Below, piece after piece: positions 8,658 to 18,013 of a DNA stretch of 64,000 nucleotides. Made by a program: the position numbers and the translations under genes. Source of the DNA: Actinomycetota bacterium (GTDB lineage: Bacteria > Actinomycetota > Thermoleophilia > RBG-16-64-13). The stretch lies in the NCBI GenBank assembly GCA_018830645.1, contig JAHJSA010000050.1, positions 62,001 through 126,000 on the forward strand, given 5' to 3'. The first letter of the stretch is position 1; each line of letters opens with the position of its first letter. The notes below the pieces were generated by a model. That model ran no database searches and was not told where the DNA came from. It worked only from the letters and a program-made list of their open reading frames with translations.

Positions 8658-10055
8658 GTGTCCACGATGCGACGCAACGTGCTGACCCTGGCGGCCGTTG
8701 CCGTCCTGCTTGCTGTGGCCGGTTACTTCGTCCATCCCTTTGGTTCGAGTACGCGGCTCGGCCTCGACCTTCAGGGGGGTTTGGCCGTCATCCTCGAAGC
8801 AGAGGACAGCATCCGTGCTCCCCGCACGAACGATGGCATGAATCAGGCCATGAGCATCATCAACGACCGGATCAACCGGTTGGGGGTGACCGAATCTGAG
8901 GTGCAGCGACAGGGCGACTGGAAGATCAGCGTGCAGTTGCCCGGCATCGACAACACCGATGAAGCTCTGGCGATCATCGGGAAGACCGCGGTGCTCGAAT
9001 TCTACGATGTCGTCGACTTCGGCCCGCCGTTCGCCACCGAGGAAGAAGCGCTCCAGGCCGCGGGTGTGGATTCCGAGACGAGATTACCCGCCGACCAACG
9101 GATCGTCCGCTGGCCCGCGGACGATCCTACGCGGACGCGATACTACCTGGTGGAGTCCCCGCCGGCCCTGACCGGGTCCGCCCTCTCCGGTGCCCAGGTG
9201 GGGTTCGACAGCACCAACCAGCCGAAGGTCGACATGCAATTCAAGGACGACGGTGCCGTGGCCTTCGCCGACGTCACCGAGCGACTGGCGCAAAGGAACC
9301 AGATCACCGGGCAGGACCAACTGCTGGTGATCGTGCTCGACGGGGTGGTGGAGTCGTCGCCACGCGTATCGGAGCGGATCGCGGGTGGTCGCGCCGAGAT
9401 CACCGGGCGCTTCACGCTCGACGAGGCCAAGAACCTCGCGTTGGTCCTGCAAACAGGCGCCTTGCCCGTGGAGCTGACGGTGATCGACCAGCGCAGCATC
9501 GGGGCGACTCTCGGCAAGGCCTCGCTCCAGCAGGCGCTGTACGCGGGCCTGGTCGGGCTGGCGCTGGTGGCGGTGTTCATGGTGGCCTACTATCGTCTGC
9601 TCGGCCTCGTGGCCAACGTGGCGCTCGTCATCTACGGCCTGCTGTTCTGGGGGATCTTGAACGGGATCGATGCGGCGCTCACCCTTCCTGGCGTGGCAGG
9701 CATCATCCTCACCTTGGGCATGGCCGTCGATGCGAACGTCATCATCTTCGCCCGCATCAGGGAAGAGGTCGAAGCCGGCAAGACTGTGCGCACGGCGGTT
9801 GACGCCGGCTTCCGGAAGGCGCTCAGTGCCATCCTCGACGCCAACGTCACCACCCTGATCACTGCGGCCGTGCTCTTCTGGGCGGCGACCGGAGGCATCC
9901 GAGGGTTCGCGCTCACCCTGGGTATCGGTGTGGTCTTGTCGATGTTCACCGCCATCGTCGTCACGCGTGCTCTATTGGGTCTCTTGGCCGAGTGGAGACC
10001 GTTCAGAAATCCGGCGCTCACCGGTCTGCGGGTGAGAAGGGAGAACAAGGCATGA
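8658..10055 (+). CDS. secD: Protein-export membrane protein SecD
   Basis: 465 residues from a GTG; an ATG 9 bases in is an alternative. The first helix (LTLAAVAVLLAVAGYFV) is followed by the LGLDLQGGLAVILEA motif, the large periplasmic P1 domain, and five C-terminal helices with TLGMAVDANVIIFARIREEV. SecD with SecF uses the proton-motive force to pull proteins from SecYEG on the outer side. The stop overlaps the secF ATG (ATGA). Confidence 0.96.
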   Translation: MSTMRRNVLTLAAVAVLLAVAGYFVHPFGSSTRLGLDLQGGLAVILEAEDSIRAPRTNDGMNQAMSIINDRINRLGVTESEVQRQGDWKISVQLPGIDNTDEALAIIGKTAVLEFYDVVDFGPPFATEEEALQAAGVDSETRLPADQRIVRWPADDPTRTRYYLVESPPALTGSALSGAQVGFDSTNQPKVDMQFKDDGAVAFADVTERLAQRNQITGQDQLLVIVLDGVVESSPRVSERIAGGRAEITGRFTLDEAKNLALVLQTGALPVELTVIDQRSIGATLGKASLQQALYAGLVGLALVAVFMVAYYRLLGLVANVALVIYGLLFWGILNGIDAALTLPGVAGIILTLGMAVDANVIIFARIREEVEAGKTVRTAVDAGFRKALSAILDANVTTLITAAVLFWAATGGIRGFALTLGIGVVLSMFTAIVVTRALLGLLAEWRPFRNPALTGLRVRRENKA

Positions 10056-10948
10056 CGGTCTATCCCTTCATGCGGTACAAGTGGTACTTCATCGCGCTTG
10101 TGGGCGTCGTCACTCTGTTCGCGCTGATCTCGATCCTCGTCTTCGGGCTCCGCCTCGGCATCGAGTTCAACGGCGGCGTACGCGTGGAAGTCAAGCTGGA
10201 GCGGCCGGCCACCGTGACGCAGGTGCGCGAAGCGGTCAGCGCGGTGGGGGTGGGCGACAGTGTAGTCCAGCCCGTGGGCGACGATGGCTTCGTGATAACC
10301 GCGTCGGAGTTGTCCGACGCTCAGTACGACGAGCTCATCGCGACCCTCGCCGAGGACTTCGGCGCCGAGCAGGCTGCGGCCGGCATGGAGCGCGTCGGGC
10401 CGAGCTTCGGGGCGGAGTCCGGGCAGAAAGCCTTGATCGCGGTACTCTTCGCCATCGCCGTCATAGTGCTCTACATCACGTGGCGCTTCGAGTACAAGTT
10501 CGCCCTTCCCGCGATCGTGGCCCTCGTACACGACGTAGCGCTCACGTTGGGCGTGTACGCGGTGACGGGACGTCTGGTCACCGCGGCCACCGTGGCGGCG
10601 GTGCTCACTATCCTGGGATACTCCATCAACGACACCATCATCGTGTTCGACCGCATCAGGGAAAATCAGATCCTGATGAAGAAGGAGTCGTACGCCTCCA
10701 TGGTGGACCTGAGCATACGCCAGACCCTGGCGCGATCGATCAACACCGCGCTCACCACCCTCATGCCCATCGGCACCATCCTTCTTTTGGGTGGCGCCAC
10801 ACTGAAAGACTTCGCCTTCGCATTGTTCATTGGCATCGCTGCAGGCGGCTACTCGTCCATGTTCGTCGCGTCGCCCATCCTCACTCTCTGGAAAGAACGG
10901 GAGCCGCGCTTCCGTAAGCGGGCGGCGGCGGAGAAGGCCGCCAGGTAG
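10052..10948 (+). CDS. secF: Protein-export membrane protein SecF
   Basis: 298 residues from the ATG overlapping the secD stop; the track's longer ORF runs through secD. Six helices are expected. Visible are LRLGIEFNGGVRVEV, VGPSFGAESGQKALIAVLFAI, and the conserved TVAAVLTILGYSINDTIIVFDRIREN. It forms a complex with SecD. The C-terminus RFRKRAAAEKAAR is a basic cytoplasmic tail. Confidence 0.96.
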   Translation: MTVYPFMRYKWYFIALVGVVTLFALISILVFGLRLGIEFNGGVRVEVKLERPATVTQVREAVSAVGVGDSVVQPVGDDGFVITASELSDAQYDELIATLAEDFGAEQAAAGMERVGPSFGAESGQKALIAVLFAIAVIVLYITWRFEYKFALPAIVALVHDVALTLGVYAVTGRLVTAATVAAVLTILGYSINDTIIVFDRIRENQILMKKESYASMVDLSIRQTLARSINTALTTLMPIGTILLLGGATLKDFAFALFIGIAAGGYSSMFVASPILTLWKEREPRFRKRAAAEKAAR

Positions 10949-10973
10949 TTCTCTCCACGTCGTCGCCCTCACC

Positions 10974-11004
10974 CCGGTCGGAGTGACCGGAAACGTCGCC
11001 GTTT
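10974..11004 (+). terminator. Double hairpin downstream of secF
   Basis: CCGGTC/GACCGG (6 bp, 5-base loop) is followed at once by AAACG/CGTTT (5 bp, 4-base loop). A possible rho-independent or rho-assisted end of the secDF transcript; the T-rich tail is short. Confidence 0.35.
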
Positions 11005-11062
11005 CAGTGCTCTCCAGAGCCGGGAAGAGTGTCTGCGAACCCCGTCCAGGAAGGGAGAGGTC

Positions 11063-11479
11063 ATGACTGAAGACGCCGACAAGACCACCCGCACGACCAC
11101 CAACACGACTGCCGACAGCACCCCGGAGGAAAGCCCGCCTGCGGTACGCGATATCCTCGAGCGGGCTCTGCTCGTAGGGCTCGGAGCGGCCGCGCTCACC
11201 AAAGACCGTGTGCAGGCCGTAGCTGACGAATTCATCCGCAGGGGTCAACTCTCGGCGGACGAGGGCAAAGACCTCGTCGAGGGCTTGGCGGTCCGAAGCC
11301 GGGATGAAGCACGGTCGGTTCTTCGTGGGGCCGACTCGTCGATCCAGAGCGTGATGGGGCAGCTCGGAGTCGCCACGCAACGCTCGGTCGAAGACCTGGA
11401 GTTCCGCGTTCAGCAACTGGAGCATCGTCTGGCGCTTCTTGAGAAGCAGGCCGACGCGGCCTCCACGGTGGATGAGTAA
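11063..11479 (+). CDS. Phasin-like small coiled-coil protein
   Basis: 138 residues from an ATG with GGGAGAGG upstream. A Thr-rich, disordered first 30 residues precede a helical region (ILERALLVGLGAAALTKDRVQAVADEFIRRGQL), and a C-terminal heptad coiled coil follows (VEDLEFRVQQLEHRLALLEKQ). This resembles the PhaF/phasin-like proteins annotated as polyhydroxyalkanoate synthesis regulators. No PHA gene is visible, so the name is by similarity of layout only. It sits 42 bases before ubiB and is probably co-transcribed. Confidence 0.6.
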   Translation: MTEDADKTTRTTTNTTADSTPEESPPAVRDILERALLVGLGAAALTKDRVQAVADEFIRRGQLSADEGKDLVEGLAVRSRDEARSVLRGADSSIQSVMGQLGVATQRSVEDLEFRVQQLEHRLALLEKQADAASTVDE

Positions 11480-11521
11480 CTCACTTCGCGGTGCGCGCGG
11501 CAAGGGGGCGGTGGTGCCGAA

Positions 11522-13213
11522 GTGCGTGACACGCGAGTGACACAGACGCCGAAAGGACTCGTCGGCCGGGCCCGCAACCTCGATCGCCTGCGCCAGATCT
11601 CCGAAGTCGCGGTGCGTCACGGCTTCGGGTACCTGTTCGAGCGCCACAACCTGTGGACGGTCCTCGCGCTCCGCAAACGGGAGGTGCCCCCGGCTCCCCC
11701 GCAGTTGGGGCGCCATGTGCGGGAGTTCCTCGAGGAGCTCGGCCCCACATTTGTGAAGTTCGGCCAGTTGTTGAGCACGAGACCCGACCTGATTCCCCAT
11801 GAAGTACTCGAGCAGCTTGTGCGCCTACAGGACCAGGTGCCGCCCTTCCCGTTCGATACCGTTCGCGCTGTCGTCGAGGAGGAACTCGGACTCACTTTGG
11901 AGCGGGCGTTCGTGAGCTTCGACCGCGTACCTATCGCCGCCGCGTCCATCGGGCAGGTGCACCGGGCGGAACTTCCCGGCGGGGCCCAGGTGGTGGTGAA
12001 GGTACAGCGGCCCGACGCCGCCCGGCAGATCCGCCGCGACATCGAACTGCTCGAGCAGACTGCGCTGCTGATGAAGGAGCACATGGGCGAGCGGCTCTTC
12101 GCCGATCCGGTGGCCGTGGTGCAGGAGTTCGCGCGGTCCATCTCCGCTGAACTCGACTACACGTTGGAGGCGCGCAACGCCGACCGGTTCGCATCCCACT
12201 TCTCAGGATCCCAGTCGGTCAGCATCCCCAGAGTGTATTGGACGCACTCACGACGCCGCGTCCTCGCTCTCGAGTACACGCACGGCACCACGCTGAACCT
12301 CCTCGACCTAGAGGAGATGGGGTACGCCGAGCGTTCCGTCCTCGCGGAGACCATCGCCGATGCGTGGTTCAAGCAGATTCTCGAAGACGGCTTCTTCCAC
12401 GCTGATCCGCACCCGGCGAACATCATGTACCTCGAGCACGGCCGCATCGCCCTTCTGGATTTCGGCATGGCAGGCGCTCTGTCTCGGGAAGACCTGGAGC
12501 AAGGTACCCTCCTCTTCCTCGATGTGATGGGCCGCGATCTCGAGGGCGTCAAGCGCCGGTTGGCGCGCCTCGGGGTGCGCTGGCCCCGCGAGAAGGACCA
12601 CGAGGTCACCGCGGCCTTGGAGCTGGGCTTCGCCCGCTACTTCGGCCTCAAGCTCGCCGACCTCGACGCCGGAGCGCTTATCCATGAGGTATTCGACCTC
12701 ATCTACCACCTGCATCTGAACCTGCCTTCCCGCTTCCTCCTTCTCGAGAAGTCGCTGCTCACTCTGGAGGGCGTGGCGACAACCGTCTATCCAGATCTCA
12801 ACGTCTTCCAGATGGCACGACCGTACGCACGCCGCCTGCTCGTCCGGCGCTACCGGCCCGACGTAGCCCTTGCCGGTGCCGGCCGCTCGTTCGAGGCATA
12901 CGCCAGAGTCCTACGTGACTATCCTTTCCAGTTACACGACCTGCTCGAGGAGATGCGTGACGGCGAACTCGAGATCAAGTTCGTGCACATGGGACTGGAC
13001 GACTTCGGGCACAAGCTCGACGTGCTCACCAATCGTGTGGTCATCGGCCTGATCACCGCTACTCTCGGGCTGGCCAGCTCCATGGTCGCGGTGTTCGTGA
13101 CCGATGGGCCCCACGTTCTCGGTCTCTCCGTTTGGGGGATACCAGGCTTCTTCGGTTCGTTCGTCTTCGGCGTGTGGCTCATGTGGGCGATCGTTCGCTC
13201 CGGCAGGATGTGA
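11522..13213 (+). CDS. ubiB: ABC1/UbiB/AarF-family atypical kinase
   Basis: 563 residues, GTG start (a second in-frame GTG lies 12 bases on). ABC1-family hallmarks are the KxGQ motif in FVKFGQLLSTRPDLIP, the Ala-rich loop AAASIGQVHRAEL, FFHADPHPANI and the metal-binding LDFGMAG. Two C-terminal membrane helices are present (VIGLITATLGLASSMVAVFV and GIPGFFGSFVFGVWLMWAIV), as in UbiB. Family members are ATPases supporting quinone or other lipid biosynthesis at the membrane. No quinone genes lie nearby, so the substrate is open. Confidence 0.9.
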   Translation: MRDTRVTQTPKGLVGRARNLDRLRQISEVAVRHGFGYLFERHNLWTVLALRKREVPPAPPQLGRHVREFLEELGPTFVKFGQLLSTRPDLIPHEVLEQLVRLQDQVPPFPFDTVRAVVEEELGLTLERAFVSFDRVPIAAASIGQVHRAELPGGAQVVVKVQRPDAARQIRRDIELLEQTALLMKEHMGERLFADPVAVVQEFARSISAELDYTLEARNADRFASHFSGSQSVSIPRVYWTHSRRRVLALEYTHGTTLNLLDLEEMGYAERSVLAETIADAWFKQILEDGFFHADPHPANIMYLEHGRIALLDFGMAGALSREDLEQGTLLFLDVMGRDLEGVKRRLARLGVRWPREKDHEVTAALELGFARYFGLKLADLDAGALIHEVFDLIYHLHLNLPSRFLLLEKSLLTLEGVATTVYPDLNVFQMARPYARRLLVRRYRPDVALAGAGRSFEAYARVLRDYPFQLHDLLEEMRDGELEIKFVHMGLDDFGHKLDVLTNRVVIGLITATLGLASSMVAVFVTDGPHVLGLSVWGIPGFFGSFVFGVWLMWAIVRSGRM

Positions 13214-13265
13214 GGCCTCTCGCGCCTCGATGGTGAAGCCGGCGACCGCTGTCCGTTAGCGCGGC

Positions 13266-13271
13266 TATACT
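13266..13271 (+). promoter_or_regulatory. -10 element of recJ; predicted leaderless start
   Basis: TATACT ends 8 bases before the recJ ATG, so transcription would begin at or next to the start codon. No Shine-Dalgarno sequence is present. The -35 region (GCGACC) is weak. Confidence 0.5.
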
Positions 13272-13279
13272 GTTCCAAC

Positions 13280-15784
13280 ATGGATTCGTACACTTGGAAC
13301 TGCACGCCCTTCGAGTGGGATGTCGCGGAACGCATCGCGGACGAACTGCGCCTGCCTCTTGTGGCCGGCGTAGTCCTGGCCAGGCGCGGGTTCGCGTCTC
13401 CTGAGGAGGCGCGCGCCTTCCTCGAAGTGTCCGCCGAGGTGCCGAGCCCGTTCCTCTTCTCCGACATGAAGGTCGCGGTCGAGAAGATAGTCGCGGCTGC
13501 GTCAGGGGGTCTGCGCGTGGTGGTGTACGGTGACTACGACGTCGACGGCATCTCGGCCACGGCGCTGCTCGTGCGGGGCCTCAGGCGTTTCGGCATCCAC
13601 GCGGAGACGTTCCTCCCAAGCCGTTTCGTGGAGGGCTACGGCCTTTCAGAATCCGGCGTTCGCACGATCGCGACCAAAGGCGCGGGCCTGTTGATCACGG
13701 TCGACTGCGGTGTCAACTACCCTGATCAAGTCGCCCTCGCTATGTCGCTGGGTCTCGATGTGATCGTGACCGACCATCACAGCCCCGGCCCCGAGCTCCC
13801 CGCGTGCCCGGTGATACACCCGTCCCGTGGTGAGTACCCGCACGCGCACCTGTGCGGCGTGGGAGTGGCCCTCAAAGTACTCCACGCCCTCCACGTGCGT
13901 GTCGAGGGGGCGGACGAGCATCGCCTGCCCGAGGCGCTCCTTCGCCAGCTCGACTTGGTCGCACTCGGCACTGTCGCTGATCTCGTGCCCCTCGTCGGGG
14001 AGAACCGCTACTACGTCACCGAAGGCGTCGTGCGTCTCGCGACTTCCGATAAGCCCGGCCTGCGGGCCTTGCTCAGCATGATCGGCGAAGGGAGGATCGA
14101 CGCCCAGACCATCGGGTACCGGCTGGCCCCGAGATTGAACGCGGCGGGACGCATGAAGGACCCCCAATCCCCCCTGCGACTGCTCCTTACCGACGACCTG
14201 GACGAAGCCGCCGCCATCAGCGAGGAGCTCGACGTGCTAAACCGCCGGCGGCAGGAGGTAGAGGCGGCCGTGCTCGTGGAGGCTCTGCAGCAGGTGGGAG
14301 ATCTCGCGGTGTTGCCAACGATCTTGATCCTGGCGGGCGCCGGTTGGCACGAAGGGGTGCTCGGTATCGTCGCCTCGCGGATCGTCGAGCGCTATCATCG
14401 CCCTGCAGCGGTGCTCTCGATCAGCGACGGTATGGCAAGAGGGTCCGCTCGGAGCATCCCGCCGTACGACATCATGGCCGGGCTGACCAGCTGCTCCGAC
14501 CTGTTCTCGGACTTCGGCGGTCATCGTCAAGCCGCGGGAATGACCCTTCCAGCGTCTTCGCTGGAGGAGTTCCGCTCGAGGATCGAGGCGCACGCCGACG
14601 CGACCCTCACGGCAGAAGACATGATCCCCACCTATCTGCCCGACGCCGTCATCCACGGCGAAGATCTCACGTTGGAGACCGCTGACTCGTTCGCCTGTCT
14701 CGCGCCCTTCGGCATGGGCAATCCTCGGGTGAACCTCATCGCGATCGCGGCGCGCTTCGAGTACCCCGAAACCACCCGCAAGGGTGATCATCTGCGCTGC
14801 AGCGTGGTGGTGGACGACATCCGCACCAAGGCGATCGGGTTCGGGCTCGCGCCCAAGATCCCTGCGCTCCTCGATAGCGGTGCCAAAGGGCATGCGGGGC
14901 TGCGTCTCGAGGTGAGCGAGTGGCAGGGTACGAGTCGCGCCGAAGCCCACCTCCACAGCTTGTACCGCGCCAACGATCACGGCCAGGCCGCCCTCGGGTG
15001 CGCGCCGGATTGCCCCTTCCGAGATCCGCTGGATGCACCCGATGCGTGTGCACGCTGCGCGGAGCCGTTCGCCGGTGAGGCGGTACCTCTTACGGGCCGC
15101 GATCTCCGCGATCGCCGTAGCACGCTACCTCGCATCGCGGAAGTCTTATCGTCGGGAGAACCCGTGGCCATCGTCGGTTCCTCGGCGAGCCACCATCTCG
15201 CATCCGTGTGCGGCGCCCTGCCGCTCAGGGAGCTGGGCGTCACCGGCGTAGATTGCGTGAGCCGATACTGTTGGCGCACCAGGGGACCCGGTCTACGTCC
15301 CGACGCCCTCCTGTTCGCCGACTGGTGGGGCGCCGAGCGTCGCGTCGCGCTCCTGAGCTCCCGGCGGCACATCATCGTGGCCGACCCCCCGTTCCGTTCT
15401 TCGCACACGCGCCTGGTCGCCGACCTCGCCGCCTCGGGGGGGAGGATCCACCTGATGTACGGCAAGGCTGAGCGAGACCGCGTCGCGCGGGAGCTTCGTA
15501 GAACCGTGCATCCCAGGTACTGGATGGTCGCTCTCTACCGGGAGTGGCAGTCAGGGGAGGCGGAGCTGCCCGAGCTGTTCGCCCGCGTGGATCGTACAGC
15601 CTGGGAGAGAGACGGGGCGCTGGCCTCCTCCGAAGACCTCCATGCCGCCGCGGAGCTTCTTCAGGCCCTCGGCCATGGCCCTGAATCGGCCGAAAGGGCT
15701 ACAATGAGGGCCACGGACCACCCTGCGTACCTAGCGGCCGAAGCCGCCTACCTGGAGGCCATCAGCTTTTGCCGAAGGATGTGA
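13280..15784 (+). CDS. recJ: Single-stranded-DNA-specific exonuclease RecJ, long form
   Basis: 834 residues. DHH-family motifs run in order: VVYGDYDVDGISATALL, LITVDCGVN, VIVTDHHSPGPELP, LVALGTVADLVPL, then the DHHA1 loop FGGHRQAAGMTL, and an OB-like domain. The enzyme degrades ssDNA 5' to 3' in repair and recombination. Beyond about residue 570 there is a roughly 260-residue C-terminal extension. It opens with four Cys (CAPDC, then CARC), probably a zinc ribbon, followed by a domain resembling the RecJ C-terminal extension of Gram-positive bacteria. It overlaps the next gene by 16 bases. Confidence 0.93.
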   Translation: MDSYTWNCTPFEWDVAERIADELRLPLVAGVVLARRGFASPEEARAFLEVSAEVPSPFLFSDMKVAVEKIVAAASGGLRVVVYGDYDVDGISATALLVRGLRRFGIHAETFLPSRFVEGYGLSESGVRTIATKGAGLLITVDCGVNYPDQVALAMSLGLDVIVTDHHSPGPELPACPVIHPSRGEYPHAHLCGVGVALKVLHALHVRVEGADEHRLPEALLRQLDLVALGTVADLVPLVGENRYYVTEGVVRLATSDKPGLRALLSMIGEGRIDAQTIGYRLAPRLNAAGRMKDPQSPLRLLLTDDLDEAAAISEELDVLNRRRQEVEAAVLVEALQQVGDLAVLPTILILAGAGWHEGVLGIVASRIVERYHRPAAVLSISDGMARGSARSIPPYDIMAGLTSCSDLFSDFGGHRQAAGMTLPASSLEEFRSRIEAHADATLTAEDMIPTYLPDAVIHGEDLTLETADSFACLAPFGMGNPRVNLIAIAARFEYPETTRKGDHLRCSVVVDDIRTKAIGFGLAPKIPALLDSGAKGHAGLRLEVSEWQGTSRAEAHLHSLYRANDHGQAALGCAPDCPFRDPLDAPDACARCAEPFAGEAVPLTGRDLRDRRSTLPRIAEVLSSGEPVAIVGSSASHHLASVCGALPLRELGVTGVDCVSRYCWRTRGPGLRPDALLFADWWGAERRVALLSSRRHIIVADPPFRSSHTRLVADLAASGGRIHLMYGKAERDRVARELRRTVHPRYWMVALYREWQSGEAELPELFARVDRTAWERDGALASSEDLHAAAELLQALGHGPESAERATMRATDHPAYLAAEAAYLEAISFCRRM

Positions 15785-18006
15785 CAAGGCCGGCTGATAA
15801 TTCGGAAGTCATGGAACTCGAGGTGCCCCACCGCGAGTTGCTGGACGATCTGTTCCGTCAGATCGTGCGGTACAACCCGACGTTCGATAGAGACTTGGTC
15901 GGGCGCGCGTTCCGGATAGCAGTGACGCATCACCGGGAACAGAGGCGCGCCAGCGGCGAAGACTACATCCTTCATCCCGTCGGCACGGCGGCCATCTGCG
16001 CCGATCTTCGGCTTGACTCCGCCACCATCGCCGCCGCGCTTCTTCACGACGTCGTTGAAGACACCGAGGTCTCGGTCGAAGAGGTGCGCAGCGAGTTCGG
16101 CGACGAAGTGGCGCTTCTCGTCGATGGCGTCACCAAGCTGACGCAGATGTCGTTCCGCAGCGTGGAAGAGGAGCAGGCCGAGAACTTCCGTAAGATGATC
16201 ATCGCGATGGCAAAAGACATCCGGGTGATCCTGATCAAACTCGCCGATCGCCTACACAACATGCGCACCCTCTGCTACCTGGGCAAGGAGAAGCAGATAC
16301 AGAAGGCCAAGGAGACCCTCGAGATCTACGCTCCGCTGGCGCACCGCCTGGGTATCGAATCCATACGCTGGGAGCTGGAAGACGTCGCGTTCGCGACGCT
16401 GCACCCCCGCAAGTACGCGGAGATCCAGCAGATGGTGGCGCAGCGCCGAGCCGATCGCGAGAACTACCTCGAAGAAGCTCGGGCCTACCTGAAGCGCGAA
16501 CTCGACAAGGTGAAGATCGACGCCGAAATACTCGGGCGGGCGAAGCACTTCTACTCCATCTACGACAAGATGACCCGGAAGGGCAAGGAGTTCAACGAGA
16601 TCTACGATCTCACCGCGATGCGAGTGCTGGTGGCCAGCGTCCGCGACTGCTACGCGGCCGTGGGTATCATCCACTCCCTCTGGAAGCCCCTGCCCGGTCG
16701 TTTCAAGGACTACATCGCGATGCCGAAGTTCAATATGTACCAATCCCTACACACGACTGTCATCGGCCCGCAGGGCAAGCCGCTCGAGATCCAGATACGC
16801 ACGATGGAGATGCACGAGACCTCCGAATACGGCATCGCAGCGCACTGGATGTACAAGGACAAGGACAAGGCCCGCGATGGCGCGCAGGACAAGTCCGATC
16901 GCTTGGCCTGGCTGCGGCAGATGATGGAGTGGCAGTCGGAGACGAAGGACGCTTCCGAGTTCATGGAGTCGCTCCGGGTCGACTTGCTGCAGGACGAGGT
17001 CTACGTCTTCACCCCGAAGGGCGAGGTCAAGAGCCTGCCTGCCGGAGCCACGCCGGTGGACTTCGCTTACGCCATCCACACCGACGTAGGGCATCGCTGT
17101 ATCGGCGCGAAGGCGAACGGGCGCATCGTGCCGCTCACCTACAACCTGCAGTCCGGCGACATCGTGGAGATACTCACCACCAAGAACCCTCAGGGACCGT
17201 CGCGCGACTGGCTCAATTTCGTGCGCAGTTCCGGTGCCCGCAACAAGATCCGGCAGTGGTTCAAGCGAGAGCGGCGCGAGGATTCCGAACACTTGGGCAA
17301 GGAGGCATTGCTCGAGGTCATGCGCAAGCACGGTCTCCCGGCCCAGAGGCTGATGGGCTCAGAGACGCTCTCGCAGGTAGTCAAGGACATGAACTTCCAG
17401 AAGCGCGAGGACTTCTTCGTAAGCATCGGCGCCGGGAAGACGAGTGCGCAGCACGTGCTCACCAAGATCATGCAGCACCTAGACGAGAGCCTCGGCACCG
17501 TCAAAGACCTTCCTCCCGCCATCCAGGTCACGCCTCGTCGCCTTCCCTCTTCGGGTGATCTCGGCATTCGGGTCGAGGGCGTCGAAGATGTGGCGATTCG
17601 GATGCCGGAGTGCTGCAGACCGGTGCCCGGCGACGAGATCGTCGGGTATATTTCTCTGGGCAAGGGCATCACGGTGCACCGCAAGGACTGCCCGAATGTG
17701 AGAGCTCTCGAGAAGCACCCGGAGAGGTTCGCGGCGGTCTCATGGGACACCACTACCAAGGCCCCGTTCCGTGTGGAGATACAGATCGAGGCGTACGACC
17801 GCAGCCGACTCTTGGAGGATATCTCACGCACCTTGAGTGAGAGCGGGGTGAATATCCTGGCCGCACAGCTCCAGATGACCGACGACAACACGGTGAAGGG
17901 AAGGTTCGTGTTCGAAGTGCCCGGGGTCGAGTACCTCGAATCGGTCTTGCAGCGCATGCGGATGATCGACACCGTCTACGACGCGTATCGCGTCACTCCC
18001 CACTAG
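15769..18006 (+). CDS. rel: Bifunctional (p)ppGpp synthetase/hydrolase, RSH type
   Basis: 745 residues. HD hydrolase domain (ILHPVGTAAICADL, ALLHDVVEDT), synthetase domain (RVLVASVRDCYAAVG, GRFKDYIAMPKFNMYQSLH), TGS domain (VYVFTPKGEVKSLPAGATPVDFAYAIH), helical/CRF region and C-terminal ACT. Both active sites look intact, so synthesis and hydrolysis of the stringent-response alarmone are expected. The TTG start overlaps recJ, with GGAGG 10 bases upstream; a GTG at 15781 and an ATG at 15811 are alternatives. Confidence 0.96.
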   Translation: MPKDVTRPADNSEVMELEVPHRELLDDLFRQIVRYNPTFDRDLVGRAFRIAVTHHREQRRASGEDYILHPVGTAAICADLRLDSATIAAALLHDVVEDTEVSVEEVRSEFGDEVALLVDGVTKLTQMSFRSVEEEQAENFRKMIIAMAKDIRVILIKLADRLHNMRTLCYLGKEKQIQKAKETLEIYAPLAHRLGIESIRWELEDVAFATLHPRKYAEIQQMVAQRRADRENYLEEARAYLKRELDKVKIDAEILGRAKHFYSIYDKMTRKGKEFNEIYDLTAMRVLVASVRDCYAAVGIIHSLWKPLPGRFKDYIAMPKFNMYQSLHTTVIGPQGKPLEIQIRTMEMHETSEYGIAAHWMYKDKDKARDGAQDKSDRLAWLRQMMEWQSETKDASEFMESLRVDLLQDEVYVFTPKGEVKSLPAGATPVDFAYAIHTDVGHRCIGAKANGRIVPLTYNLQSGDIVEILTTKNPQGPSRDWLNFVRSSGARNKIRQWFKRERREDSEHLGKEALLEVMRKHGLPAQRLMGSETLSQVVKDMNFQKREDFFVSIGAGKTSAQHVLTKIMQHLDESLGTVKDLPPAIQVTPRRLPSSGDLGIRVEGVEDVAIRMPECCRPVPGDEIVGYISLGKGITVHRKDCPNVRALEKHPERFAAVSWDTTTKAPFRVEIQIEAYDRSRLLEDISRTLSESGVNILAAQLQMTDDNTVKGRFVFEVPGVEYLESVLQRMRMIDTVYDAYRVTPH

Positions 18007-18013
18007 GGTCGGC

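Noticed and set aside
9632-11800. 722-residue minus-strand ORF
   Set aside because: It is antisense to secD, secF, the phasin-like gene and ubiB, whose family motifs are unmistakable on the plus strand; its translation is low-complexity with no motif.
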